From: Mycolicibacterium anyangense
GTDB lineage: Bacteria > Actinomycetota > Actinomycetes > Mycobacteriales > Mycobacteriaceae
Assembly (NCBI RefSeq): GCF_010731855.1
Contig: NZ_AP022620.1
Coordinates: forward strand, 806,001 to 870,000
DNA length: 64,000 nucleotides
Reading direction: 5' to 3'
Below the pieces are notes generated by a model. It did not search any database. It was given only the letters and a program-made list of their open reading frames with translations, and was not told the DNA's origin. The translations under genes and the position numbers were made by a program. Of this stretch, positions 8,119 to 16,422 are shown in pieces. Positions within the stretch are counted from its first letter, which is position 1. Each line of letters begins with the position of its first letter.

Positions 8119-8583
8119 ATGACGACACCGAGTTATCCAGTCCCAGACGATGGCGACAGGTTCGCAGACAGCGGCGTCCATGCCGATGCCCGCAGTGCCG
8201 CCCGCGCGCGCGAGGCTTTCGCCCGCTGGTTGCGTGCGCACACCGGGCTCGATGACATCCGGTTCAGCGACGTCCTGCTCGCCGTCAACGAAGCGCTGGC
8301 CAACGCCGCGGAATTCGCCTATGTGCAACACGGCGTTTCCGGCGTGATCGACGTGGAAGCCGTGCGCAATCGCACGGCTCACACGTTGACGGTCACGATT
8401 GCCGACCAGGGCCGCTGGCGTGAGCCAGACCCCGCCAAACAGGGCCGCACCCGCGGGCGCGGCATTCCGCTGATGAGAGCACTGGCCGACGAGGTCACCA
8501 TCGACACCTCGGCCCTGGGCACCACCGTGTGCCTGCGGTTCGACAACGTCCCCGCTCGGCAGCCCGCCGACGCCAACGTCTGA
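8119..8583 (+). CDS. RsbW/SpoIIAB-like anti-sigma factor, serine kinase
   Basis: 154 residues with a GHKL ATPase fold. The N box is NEALANAAEFAY, the G1 box is DQGRWREP, and the G2 region is GRGIPLMRALAD. It should phosphorylate the STAS antagonist encoded immediately upstream and hold a sigma factor (SigF/SigB type in mycobacteria) inactive. No sigma factor gene is present in the window, so the target is encoded elsewhere. ATG 8119 fits the domain start. Confidence 0.88.
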   Translation: MTTPSYPVPDDGDRFADSGVHADARSAARAREAFARWLRAHTGLDDIRFSDVLLAVNEALANAAEFAYVQHGVSGVIDVEAVRNRTAHTLTVTIADQGRWREPDPAKQGRTRGRGIPLMRALADEVTIDTSALGTTVCLRFDNVPARQPADANV

Positions 8584-8586
8584 GCG

Positions 8587-8997
8587 TTACGCCGGCTCGT
8601 ACCGCAGCATCGTCACCCCGTCGTCGGGGTAGTCGCAGAACACCGGCTTCACCCGCATTCCCACCGACAACTGTGCCGGATCGGCGTTGACGATCTCGGT
8701 CGAGAAGTGCGGGCCTTCATCCCATTTCACGACAGCCAGGATCTGCGGTACCTCCTCGGCGAAATGTGGCGCCACCGGGCGATAGGCCACCGTGAAGGTG
8801 TAGAGCGATCCGGCTCCGCTGATGTTCCGCCATTCCAGGTCGTCGGCCAGCGTCCCCGGGGCCAGCACCCTGGGGTAGAACACGTAACTGTCGGCCGACG
8901 GGGAGTACTGGATACGAATCGTGTGCTGCGCCAGCGCATCCCAGAAGGGTTGCGCGGTTGGGGTCGGGATCGGCATCGGCTTGGCGAACGTGGCCAT
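8587..8997 (-). CDS. DUF35 OB-fold protein lacking zinc-ribbon cysteines
   Basis: 136 residues; the ATG at 8997 lies one base past the stop of the thiolase-like gene, so the pair is translationally coupled. The C-terminal OB-fold is clear (GAGSLYTFTVAYRPV to GMRVKPVF). In the N-terminal rubredoxin-like segment, where the family normally has four cysteines, this protein reads RIQYSPSADSYVFYPR and has none. DUF35 proteins partner thiolase-like enzymes; in steroid side-chain catabolism Ltp2-ChsH2(DUF35) forms an aldolase. It probably stabilises the upstream thiolase-like protein. A longer frame to 9126 is only antisense noise. Confidence 0.85.
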   Translation of the reverse strand: MATFAKPMPIPTPTAQPFWDALAQHTIRIQYSPSADSYVFYPRVLAPGTLADDLEWRNISGAGSLYTFTVAYRPVAPHFAEEVPQILAVVKWDEGPHFSTEIVNADPAQLSVGMRVKPVFCDYPDDGVTMLRYEPA

Positions 8998-8998
8998 A

Positions 8999-10204
8999 TC
9001 AGTCGCCTTCCAGCACGAGGGTCGTTTGTTCGGACAGGATGCCGCCGTTGCCGGAGACGAAGGCCCGGTTGCAGTCAGCCACCTGGGTGGCGCCGGAGCG
9101 GCCCATGATCTGGCGGGCGGCGTCACAGACGTGGTGCATGCCGCCGGCGGTGCCGGCCTGGCCGTAGCCGAGTTGGCCGCCTGCGGTGTTCATCGGGAAG
9201 TCACCGCGGAACGTCAGGTCGTGCTGAGCGACAAATTGCAGGCCCTTGCCCTTGTCGCAGAAGCCGGCGTCCTCCAGGCTGAGCAGGGCGGTGATCGTGT
9301 AGCAGTCGTAGATCGACACCACGTCCATGTCAGCAGGCGCCAGCCCGGCCATCGAGAACGCCGATGCGGCGGCCTTGATCATCGGGGTCTGCAACAACTC
9401 ACGGGCATAGGTCGGGGTCTTGTAGGGCACCCGTTCACCGAAACCCTTGACCCACACCGGCCGGTTGCGTGAGCGCCGGGCTAGGTCGGTGTTGGTCACC
9501 ACCACCGCAGCCCCGCCCATCACCGGCATGACGATCTCGAGCATGTGCAACGGTGCGGCGATCACCGGGCTGTTCACCACGTCGTCGATGGTGATCGGGG
9601 TGTCGTGGAAGATCGCGCCGGGGGTGTGGTTGGCGTTGACCCGCTGGTCCACACTGATCTTGGCCATCGCGCGTTCGTCGTAGCCGTAGGTGGCGGCGTA
9701 CAGCGTGGCGACCTGACCGTAGGGGCCGTTCTGGCCGAGGTTGCCGTAGGGGATCTCGAACTCGGCCTGCGGCGAGCCGTACCGGTTGCTCGAGGCACCG
9801 AAGTACAGCATGTCGCCGAAGTCGGGGGGTCGCTTCTCCGACGCCGGCGACATCGGCGTGCCGGGGATCACGCACAACACGGCGTTGCACAGTCCGAGCT
9901 CGATAGCGGCCGCGGCGCGCCATACCATCGCCGCGGCGCTGGCGCCGCCGAGGTCGACCATCTCAGCGAAATTAGCTGTGATACCGAGGTATTCGATGAC
10001 GGTCGAGGGAGCGAAGATCTGCGACTCCTGCAGGTACGTGGTGCAGATGCCGTCGACGTCGGTGGCCGAAAGGCCGGCGTCCGCCAGGGCTGCGGCGGCC
10101 AGCAGGGCCCAGTGCTCGAGGCTGAACAGCAGTGGTCCGGTCGGGCGTTTCGTCGAGGGCATCTCGGTATACCCGACGATCGCGGCATCCCCTCGAAGAC
10201 CCAT
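8999..10204 (-). CDS. Thiolase-like (SCP-x/Ltp type) enzyme
   Basis: 401 residues from ATG 10204, with GGAAGGGC as ribosome binding site. The fold is recognised from VDGICTTYLQ, the GGASAAAMVWRAAAAIELG helix and a C-terminal NTAGGQLGYGQAGTAGGMHH segment. The usual nucleophilic cysteine after the first GGAS is absent, as in Ltp2-type retro-aldolases, where tyrosines serve (here candidate SIYDCYTIT). With the coupled DUF35 protein it may cleave a beta-hydroxyacyl-CoA. Divergent from the SDR at 10295. An acyltransferase role is the alternative. Confidence 0.85.
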   Translation of the reverse strand: MGLRGDAAIVGYTEMPSTKRPTGPLLFSLEHWALLAAAALADAGLSATDVDGICTTYLQESQIFAPSTVIEYLGITANFAEMVDLGGASAAAMVWRAAAAIELGLCNAVLCVIPGTPMSPASEKRPPDFGDMLYFGASSNRYGSPQAEFEIPYGNLGQNGPYGQVATLYAATYGYDERAMAKISVDQRVNANHTPGAIFHDTPITIDDVVNSPVIAAPLHMLEIVMPVMGGAAVVVTNTDLARRSRNRPVWVKGFGERVPYKTPTYARELLQTPMIKAAASAFSMAGLAPADMDVVSIYDCYTITALLSLEDAGFCDKGKGLQFVAQHDLTFRGDFPMNTAGGQLGYGQAGTAGGMHHVCDAARQIMGRSGATQVADCNRAFVSGNGGILSEQTTLVLEGD

Positions 10205-10294
10205 GGCTGCCCTTCCGTCATTGCCCAAGAACATTGAGCATGTAATCATATTGACCGCTCTATGAAAATCGTCGTCCCGGAAAGGGTCCGCATT

Positions 10295-11167
10295 GTGAGC
10301 GATGTCTCACCACTGACCGGCAAGATCGCCGTTGTCACCGGAACATCCCGAGGCGTCGGTCTCGGGATCGCCCATGAACTGCTGCGTGCAGGAGCCACCG
10401 TCGTCGGCTGCTCGCGAAGGCCGCTGCAGACGTTGCCCGGGGCGGCCGACAACCCGGACTGGCTGGCGCGCTCGTCTCAACGAGTCTGCGACCAAGGCGA
10501 TTTCGGTGCCATCGACGCCTTCATCGCCGGGGTGGTGGCCGACCACGGCCGCATCGACATCCTGGTCAACAACGCCGGCGGCACGGTGCCCACACCGCAC
10601 GTCGAGGACGTCCCCGACCTCGTCGCGCGTATCCAGGGTGCACCGGCGGCAGCCGACGACTTCGAGCGAACCGTCCTGTTCCACCAGTTCGCCATCCAGA
10701 TGAACCTGATCAGCCCGCTGTGGTTCGCCATTCGGGCCTACCGTCAGATGCGCGATCAGGACGGCGCCGGCTCCATCGTGAACATCTCCAGCGGGGCCGG
10801 GCATCCGGCCGGTTCGCCCACCCTGGTGTCCTACGGAGCGGCGAAATCCGGACTCAACCACATGACACGGTCGCTCGCGCAGGAGTGGGGGCCCAAGGTC
10901 CGGGTGAACTGTCTGGCGCTCGGCCCGACCATGACCGACAACTTCCAGTCCTTCGTGCTGCCCAAGGACGACCCGACAGGGGAGAAGTATTTCCGCGACG
11001 TTCCGCTGCACCGGGCCGGTGAGCCTGCCGAGGTCGGGCGCGCCGTGGTGTTCCTCTGCAGCGGCACAGCCGATTTCATCAACGGAACGACCATCGAGAT
11101 GGACGGCGGGATGTTGCCCGGCGTCCTCTACGAGGCGGGCCTCAAGACGATCACGGACCTGCTATGA
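10295..11167 (+). CDS. Short-chain dehydrogenase/reductase
   Basis: 290 residues. The Rossmann motif is TGTSRGVG, followed by NNAGG, serine in NISSG, and YGAAK as the Y-x3-K catalytic pair. GTG 10295 is chosen because GGAAAGGG lies 8 bases upstream; an in-frame ATG at 10262 lacks a ribosome binding site and would add 11 residues. The stop overlaps the start of the next gene by 4 bases. Likely a hydroxyacyl-CoA or alcohol dehydrogenase acting with the adjacent thiolase-like pair. Confidence 0.9.
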   Translation: MSDVSPLTGKIAVVTGTSRGVGLGIAHELLRAGATVVGCSRRPLQTLPGAADNPDWLARSSQRVCDQGDFGAIDAFIAGVVADHGRIDILVNNAGGTVPTPHVEDVPDLVARIQGAPAAADDFERTVLFHQFAIQMNLISPLWFAIRAYRQMRDQDGAGSIVNISSGAGHPAGSPTLVSYGAAKSGLNHMTRSLAQEWGPKVRVNCLALGPTMTDNFQSFVLPKDDPTGEKYFRDVPLHRAGEPAEVGRAVVFLCSGTADFINGTTIEMDGGMLPGVLYEAGLKTITDLL

Positions 11168-12231
11168 AAAACGTCATCCAGTTCTCCACCGGCAACGTCG
11201 GCATCCACGCCCTGAAGATGATCATCGAGCGGCCCGACCTGAGGCTGGTGGGACTGCATGCCCACGGCGCGGACAAGATCGGTCGGGACGCCGCCGAACT
11301 GTGCGGGCTGCCCGAACCGACCGGTATCGTGGCCACCGACGACATCGATGCGTTGTTGGCGCTCGACGCCGACTGTGTGGTGTACACCTCGCAGGCCGAG
11401 ATGCGGCCGCAGGAGGCCATCGAGGAGATCTCCCGCTTCCTGCGATCCGGCACCAATGTGGTTGGGACATCGATGGTCTGGCTCGTCGCCCCCTACCAGG
11501 CCGACGAATGGATGCGCGCTCCGCTGGCCAGGGCCTGCGAGGCTGGTGGCACCTCGCTCTACATCAACGGGGTGGACCCGGGGTTCTCCGGGGACAGCCT
11601 GGTCTACACCGCGTTGACCCTGGCCGGTCGCGCCACCTCCGTCACCGTCTCGGAGATCTGCGACTACGGAACCTATGATGACGCCGAATTCACCGGTGTG
11701 AGCTTCGGTTTCGGAACGACGCCCGATCACACCCCGATCATGTTCGCCCCGGGCGTGCTCTCCTCGTTGTGGGGTGGTCAGGTCCGGTCATTGGCCCAGG
11801 TGCTCGACATCACCCTCGACGAGGTGCGCGAGCGACACGAAAGCTGGGTGACCCCCGAGCAGATCGAGTGCACGATGATGACCGTCCCGCCGGGCCACGT
11901 TGCGGCGGTGCGCTTTGCCGTCGAAGGGATGCGCGACGGACAGCCCGTCATCACCATGGAGCATGTCAACCGGCTCACGTCCGCCGCAGCTCCGGACTGG
12001 CCGTGCCCACCGGACGGCCGGCCCGGGGTGCACCGGGTGGTGGTCCGAGGCGATCCGGGTGTGGAGATCAACACCCACCTCGGTCTCGACGGCGTCGACC
12101 ACAACCAGGGCGGTGTGGTGTCCACGGCGGCGCGGGCGGTCAACGCTGTTCACGACGTCTGCGCTGCGCCGCCGGGTCTGCTCGCGGTCAAGGATCTACC
12201 TGCCGCCCACGCCGACAACGTGATGTGGTGA
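11164..12231 (+). CDS. DapB-N-like NAD(P)-dependent dehydrogenase
   Basis: 355 residues. The N-terminus is a Rossmann domain (QFSTGNVGIHALKMI, then YTSQAEMRP) like dihydrodipicolinate reductase or 2,4-diaminopentanoate dehydrogenase. The C-terminal half (GVDPGFSGDSL, later HVNRLTSAAAPDWP) is the conserved extension seen in many mycobacterial paralogues of unknown substrate. Overlaps the SDR stop by 4 bases and is followed after 6 bases by TetR, so the three are one operon. It probably reduces or oxidises a pathway intermediate. Confidence 0.85.
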   Translation: MKNVIQFSTGNVGIHALKMIIERPDLRLVGLHAHGADKIGRDAAELCGLPEPTGIVATDDIDALLALDADCVVYTSQAEMRPQEAIEEISRFLRSGTNVVGTSMVWLVAPYQADEWMRAPLARACEAGGTSLYINGVDPGFSGDSLVYTALTLAGRATSVTVSEICDYGTYDDAEFTGVSFGFGTTPDHTPIMFAPGVLSSLWGGQVRSLAQVLDITLDEVRERHESWVTPEQIECTMMTVPPGHVAAVRFAVEGMRDGQPVITMEHVNRLTSAAAPDWPCPPDGRPGVHRVVVRGDPGVEINTHLGLDGVDHNQGGVVSTAARAVNAVHDVCAAPPGLLAVKDLPAAHADNVMW

Positions 12232-12237
12232 TGTTCG

Positions 12238-12897
12238 GTGGCGCCTAAGGTCGAGCCGCGTCGCCCGCCGGGCGGCAGCCAGGTTCGTGCCGACCGCACC
12301 CGCGACCGGGTCCTCGACGAGACGGTGCGGTGCGTGGTCGGGGAGGGGTTCGCAGCGGCCAGCGCCAAACACATCGCCGAGCGGGCCGGCGTGACGTGGG
12401 GCGTGGTGCAGTACCACTTCGGTGATCGCGATGGTCTGCTGATGGCCGTGGTAGATCGCGGATTCGGCGAACTGCTGGCGTCTCTGCGCGCCCTGCCGCC
12501 GCCGTCAGCCGCGCTGAGCCGCCGCGAACGAGTCCAGTTGCTGGTCGACGAGGCCTGGCGCGTCTTCTCCAGCGAGAATTCGCGCGCTTCGCTGGAGATC
12601 CTTATCGGTACCCGCGCTATGCGCGACAAGCGGGGCACCCGGCATCTGGTCGAATTGCACAGCGCGATAACCGATCTGAGTCACGAGATTGCCGACGGTC
12701 TCGAAAATCCGCATGCCGCGGCGATCGGCGATCTGATCTGGGCCACCATGCGAGGTTTGGTGATCTCCCGCCTCGTCGTGGCAGCTCAGGTGGACGCGAC
12801 CCGGGAACTGGCAGCGCTGGTGGAGGTGGTCACCTCCTACCTCGACCAGCACACCGACGCGATCAGTGTCCCGGACTGGCCGGTGCCTCCGTCGTAG
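12238..12897 (+). CDS. TetR-family regulator
   Basis: 219 residues from GTG 12238. The HTH spans about residues 22-70 with AERAGVTWGVVQYHFGDRDG as its signature; the C-terminal domain is helical. Last gene of the SDR/DapB-like operon, so it probably autoregulates that operon and perhaps the divergent thiolase-like/DUF35 genes. The 3' end overlaps the convergent small exported protein gene by 35 bases. Confidence 0.9.
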   Translation: MAPKVEPRRPPGGSQVRADRTRDRVLDETVRCVVGEGFAAASAKHIAERAGVTWGVVQYHFGDRDGLLMAVVDRGFGELLASLRALPPPSAALSRRERVQLLVDEAWRVFSSENSRASLEILIGTRAMRDKRGTRHLVELHSAITDLSHEIADGLENPHAAAIGDLIWATMRGLVISRLVVAAQVDATRELAALVEVVTSYLDQHTDAISVPDWPVPPS

Positions 12898-13078
12898 TCG
12901 TCGCGGTCGACACCACCGCAACCGCCGACGGGCTGGGGGTCGGGAAGACCACATACGGTCCGTTGCCGGCCACCACATTGCCCCTCGGTGGTGCAGCACT
13001 GTCCACCACGGACACCACACCCATCAAAGCGATTGCAGCACCGCCGATTACCACACCGGTCATCCGTGTTGCCTTCAT
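12863..13078 (-). CDS. Small exported protein, hypothetical
   Basis: 71 residues beginning MKATRMTGVVIGGAAIALMG, a typical signal peptide with a charged start and a hydrophobic core. A short Pro/Thr/Ser-rich mature part follows, ending EAPASPGH. AAAAGGGG ends 7 bases before the ATG and is a good ribosome binding site, which supports a real gene despite its size. The last 35 bases overlap the TetR gene tail to tail. Function unknown. The 248 bases upstream, to the GAF-ANTAR stop, hold no gene. Confidence 0.65.
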   Translation of the reverse strand: MKATRMTGVVIGGAAIALMGVVSVVDSAAPPRGNVVAGNGPYVVFPTPSPSAVAVVSTATTTTEAPASPGH

Positions 13079-13326
13079 GCGCAGCCCCTTTTCCTAGCTG
13101 ATCGTCATGGTCTGATTCGAGGGTAGATCCGTGATTGACGAGGTAGTCCGGTCGGCAGAGCGTTTGACGCACCTGCACAGCTCTCAGCCATCTGACAGCT
13201 GCTCTCACCGGCGGGAAAGCTCTCTCTCCCAGCAATTTCCGAGCCAACCGAACCCTGTGCGGCAGCGGTTTTACAGCAACAGCACTGAGACGTGACAGCA
13301 ACGTGTGGCGCCTTTGCGGGCGTCTT

Positions 13327-14037
13327 TCAGTGCGAGTCGGACTGCGCGGCATCAATGAGGCGTGCGGCTACGTCGGCCAGCGCCGTATTGGTGTCGTGGG
13401 ACAGCGTGCGCAGCATGTCGAAGGCCTGGCCGGCGTCGAGGTGGTAGCGCTCCATGATCATTCCCTTGGCCTGGCCGATGACGTCGCGGCTGGCCAGCGC
13501 CTCCTGGAACTGTGCTTCGCGGCGCGCGGCGTCCCACACCAGCGCGGTATGGGCGGCGAACAGCGAGCCCAGCTTGCGCGTGTGGCCGTCGAAGGCACCC
13601 GGTCGGTCGGCGAACACGTTGAGTGAACCCATCGACCTGTCGCTGACGAACAGCTGAAAGCCCATGATGCTGCGCACCGGGGTGTTCGCGAGCGCCTCGG
13701 CCCGGAACCGCGGCCAGCGGGTGTCGGCGTCGAGATCCTCGACATGCACGGTCTTGTTGTGCCACGCCGAGGACAGGCATGGCCCTTCGGATAGCCGGCG
13801 CTGGATTTCGTCGAGCACGACCGCACACGGATGGGTGGCCGCGGGTGTGTCGACGGCCGAGCCGCCGGAGGTCACGGTGACATTGGCGTAGTCCACCCCG
13901 GGCAGCTCGGCGGCGGCGTGCTCGGCGAGTTCGGCCACCACACCACCGTGGCGGTTCCGCCGCTGATACAGCGTTCGGGCGATTTCGGCGATGCGCGCGG
14001 GTACATCCATCGGGTCTGGGTGATCATCAACCGACAT
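13327..14037 (-). CDS. GAF and ANTAR domain transcription antitermination regulator
   Basis: 236 residues. A GAF sensor domain fills about residues 25-165 and a C-terminal ANTAR RNA-binding domain covers about 175-232 (ASRDVIGQAKGMIMERY, then LSHDTNTALADVAARLI). ANTAR proteins bind paired hexaloop hairpins in nascent RNA to stop termination. The protein is soluble and needs an input signal through GAF, not identifiable here. A GGGTAT box at 14052-14047 near the start resembles SigF-type promoters. Divergent from the membrane protein at 14096. Confidence 0.92.
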   Translation of the reverse strand: MSVDDHPDPMDVPARIAEIARTLYQRRNRHGGVVAELAEHAAAELPGVDYANVTVTSGGSAVDTPAATHPCAVVLDEIQRRLSEGPCLSSAWHNKTVHVEDLDADTRWPRFRAEALANTPVRSIMGFQLFVSDRSMGSLNVFADRPGAFDGHTRKLGSLFAAHTALVWDAARREAQFQEALASRDVIGQAKGMIMERYHLDAGQAFDMLRTLSHDTNTALADVAARLIDAAQSDSH

Positions 14038-14046
14038 GGCTGTGCC

Positions 14047-14075
14047 ATACCCGCCGCGATGGGCGGTTCAACACC
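14047..14075 (-). promoter_or_regulatory. Possible SigF-type promoter of the GAF-ANTAR gene
   Basis: Minus strand: GGTGTT (14075-14070), 17 bases, GGGTAT (14052-14047), 9 bases before the ATG. The -10 matches the mycobacterial SigF consensus GGGTAY; the -35 (GGTTT expected) is imperfect. Suggestive because an anti-sigma/antagonist pair lies nearby. Confidence 0.25.
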
Positions 14076-14095
14076 GGCGTGAGTGGAGATTTTCG

Positions 14096-15148
14096 ATGAC
14101 TGATCGCACCAGGCCCCGGCGCGGCCCCATCACCCGCAATGCCCTGGGGCCGACGTCGGCGGAGGCATTCGTCATCGTCGCCATCGCCACGATCTTGCTG
14201 ACCAGGCTCTACCTGCAGCTCACCGGGTATCCCCAGATCGGTGGCGGGGACCTGCACATCGCGCATGCGTTGTGGGGTGGGGCGCTGATGATGCTGGCCC
14301 TGTTGACCGGGTGGCTAGCACTGGGGTCCGGCGTGCGCATCCTGACCGTGGTGATGGGTGGAATCGGGTTCGGGTTGTTCCTCGACGAGGTGGGCAAGTT
14401 CGTCACCAAGGACAACGATTACTTCTACGGACCGTCCGCCGAGATCATGTACGTCCTGGTCTGCCTGATCCTGGTGGGGGCGCGTCTGGTGCGGGTGGTC
14501 CGCCCGCTCAGCGCCCACGAATGTCTGGCCTCGGCCACGGCCATCGCCGCTGACGGGGTGGCCCGCGGCCTGGCCGATCACCGCCGCGAGATCGCGCTGG
14601 GCCTGCTCGACCAGGCTCGCGCCGGGGGAGCGGCAGAAGCGGACGTCGAACACGTGCGGGCGCTGCTGCTCTCCGCGGGACGGGCCAGTGACCGGCTCTA
14701 CCGGTTGCAGCAGTGGGCGCCGCGCTTGATCCCCACCGTGTTTCGCAACCCCAAGTGGGTGCCGTGGGTGGGCTGGCTGTTGGTGGCCGGTGCGCTGTTC
14801 GGTCTGTTCTTCCACACCCTGGGCATCGCACTGGGCGACAACTTCTACGAAGAGAAGCACGTCAAGATTCATCTGGCCGGCAAGAGTCCGGCGACGATCA
14901 TCCTGCTGATCACCGCGGCGCTCACCCTGGCGATGGCGCTGCCGGCGATGATCGCTCTGCGCCGCACCACCAAGGTGTGGCCGTTGCGCCTGCTGCGCAG
15001 CGCGGCGCTGGTGTTCACCTTCCTGACCGCTCTGGTGGACTTCGCCACCGAAGGTTTCGCGGCGCTGATCACGCTGTCGATCGGCCTGTTCGGATTGGCG
15101 ATCCTGTCCTATCAGCTCGACGTGGCCACTCGGGATGAGGCGCGTTGA
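14096..15148 (+). CDS. Multi-pass membrane protein, function unknown
   Basis: 350 residues from ATG 14096, preceded by GTGGAG. About eight hydrophobic helices are visible, four in the first 130 residues (for example ALMMLALLTGWLALG) and four in the last 150, separated by a soluble helical segment around residues 140-215. The conserved-looking FLDEVGKFVTKDNDYFYGPS follows the third helix, and acidic residues in membrane-proximal loops are a feature. I do not recognise the family. Divergent from the GAF-ANTAR gene. Confidence 0.82.
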   Translation: MTDRTRPRRGPITRNALGPTSAEAFVIVAIATILLTRLYLQLTGYPQIGGGDLHIAHALWGGALMMLALLTGWLALGSGVRILTVVMGGIGFGLFLDEVGKFVTKDNDYFYGPSAEIMYVLVCLILVGARLVRVVRPLSAHECLASATAIAADGVARGLADHRREIALGLLDQARAGGAAEADVEHVRALLLSAGRASDRLYRLQQWAPRLIPTVFRNPKWVPWVGWLLVAGALFGLFFHTLGIALGDNFYEEKHVKIHLAGKSPATIILLITAALTLAMALPAMIALRRTTKVWPLRLLRSAALVFTFLTALVDFATEGFAALITLSIGLFGLAILSYQLDVATRDEAR

Positions 15149-15214
15149 GCGTGCATCCCGGGCGAAAAAATCAGTGAGATCCCGCCGTGGGTGCACACTC
15201 GACGTTCCGCGCTC

Positions 15215-15724
15215 TCACAGCACGGACAGATACCGCCGGGTGATCACCCGCTGCACTACCGAGGCAACCGGCGCCCCGACCTGGCTCCACCACGTCGCCG
15301 GTCGCGAGAACGCCACCACCTCGGCGTGCACCGAATCGTCGGCCGGTTCGTAGCGAACCCCGAACATCTCCTCGCCGGCGACCGCATGGCCGGGCAGGCT
15401 GCCATAGGCGAAACCCCGGCGGTTCTTGTCGTCGACGACGTAGACCACCCGACAGGGGGCGACGAACGGCCCCAGCTTGCCCAGCACGTCGGTGCCGACC
15501 TCGGCCACCTCAGTGGTCGCGGTCACCCGCAGGCCGGCGCCGCGCAGCATCCCGTACCGCAGCACTGTCGCGGCGGCCTGCTCGAACCGGTCACGGCCGC
15601 GACCGATTGGTGCAGACAACCGGACATGGTGATAACCCGCGGGAAGCTGGCCGAAGGTGGCACCCACTTGGGTGTAGGTCAACGGCTGTCCGGCCAGGTC
15701 GCTGAGCTTCACCCGATCCACCAT
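15215..15724 (-). CDS. DUF1990 family protein
   Basis: 169 residues matching the DUF1990 (UPF0548) pattern: an early LTYTQVGAT, then HHVRLSAPIGRGRDRFEQA, AYGSLPGHAVAGEE and a closing PATWWSQ. Function unknown; family members are small soluble beta-rich proteins. As I recall, Rv2616, near thrS in M. tuberculosis, is the equivalent gene. Divergent from the thioesterase gene at 15787. Confidence 0.82.
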   Translation of the reverse strand: MVDRVKLSDLAGQPLTYTQVGATFGQLPAGYHHVRLSAPIGRGRDRFEQAAATVLRYGMLRGAGLRVTATTEVAEVGTDVLGKLGPFVAPCRVVYVVDDKNRRGFAYGSLPGHAVAGEEMFGVRYEPADDSVHAEVVAFSRPATWWSQVGAPVASVVQRVITRRYLSVL

Positions 15725-15774
15725 GCCACCGACGCACGTACCGTCGTCAGCAGGGCCGTCCAGCCGGGGCGGCT

Positions 15775-15780
15775 TACGGT
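15775..15780 (+). promoter_or_regulatory. Leaderless -10 box of thioesterase gene
   Basis: TACGGT (TANNNT) followed by 6 bases and then the GTG start at 15787, with no Shine-Dalgarno sequence. The -35 region is poor. Confidence 0.35.
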
Positions 15781-15786
15781 AACCAG

Positions 15787-16422
15787 GTGGCAGACGACAT
15801 GACCGTGATGGGCGCGACCCACCCAGGCGGCGGGTTCAACCCGCCCGTACCGACCGCCAAAGGCGGGCCGGACTACGGCAGATTCATCGACGCAGTCCGC
15901 GATCTTCAGGATCTGGCCCGCGGCGCGGACGCACCCGATGATGTCGTCAGCCGGGCCGCCGCGCTGATCGAAGAGGCCTGCGGGCTGCTGGGCCCCTACG
16001 AGGCCGACGAATGGAGCACACCATCGGGCCGTCGTACCGACCTGCCGATGCGTGGCAACATCCTGAGCATTCCCAATCACGTGGACCCCTGCGAAGACGG
16101 CCGCTTGCGCGGCTGGGCCCGCTTCCGGCGGTTCCATCTCGGTCGCAACGGCGCCGTGCACGGCGGCATCATCGCCCACCTCTTCGACAGTGTGCTCGGC
16201 AAGACGTCATTCCTGCTCACCGGCGGGCCGTACCAGCGCACCGCCTATCTGCATGTCAACTACCGCCAGATCGTGCCCATCGAGAAGGACTTGCAGGTCG
16301 AAGCCGGTGTGCTGCGCACCGAAGGCCGCAAGATCTTCGTCGACGTGCGGCTGTCCGACGGTGACACCGTCCTCGCCGAAGGAGAAGGCCTGTTCGTGCT
16401 GCTCAAACCGGGACAACCGTGA
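15787..16422 (+). CDS. PaaI-type hotdog thioesterase
   Basis: 211 residues. The hotdog domain occupies the C-terminal two thirds, with the active-site helix in GRNGAVHGGIIAHLFDSV; the HGG turn and acidic residue are as in acyl-CoA thioesterases. The N-terminal 85 residues are a helical extension. GTG 15787 follows a leaderless-type promoter. The stop overlaps the start of the next gene. Substrate unknown. Confidence 0.87.
   Translation: MADDMTVMGATHPGGGFNPPVPTAKGGPDYGRFIDAVRDLQDLARGADAPDDVVSRAAALIEEACGLLGPYEADEWSTPSGRRTDLPMRGNILSIPNHVDPCEDGRLRGWARFRRFHLGRNGAVHGGIIAHLFDSVLGKTSFLLTGGPYQRTAYLHVNYRQIVPIEKDLQVEAGVLRTEGRKIFVDVRLSDGDTVLAEGEGLFVLLKPGQP

Noticed and set aside
13079..13326. Search for a small RNA or gene between the exported protein and GAF-ANTAR gene
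   Set aside because: Short repeated CAGCTCTCA-like words only; no promoter plus terminator pair or coding signal.
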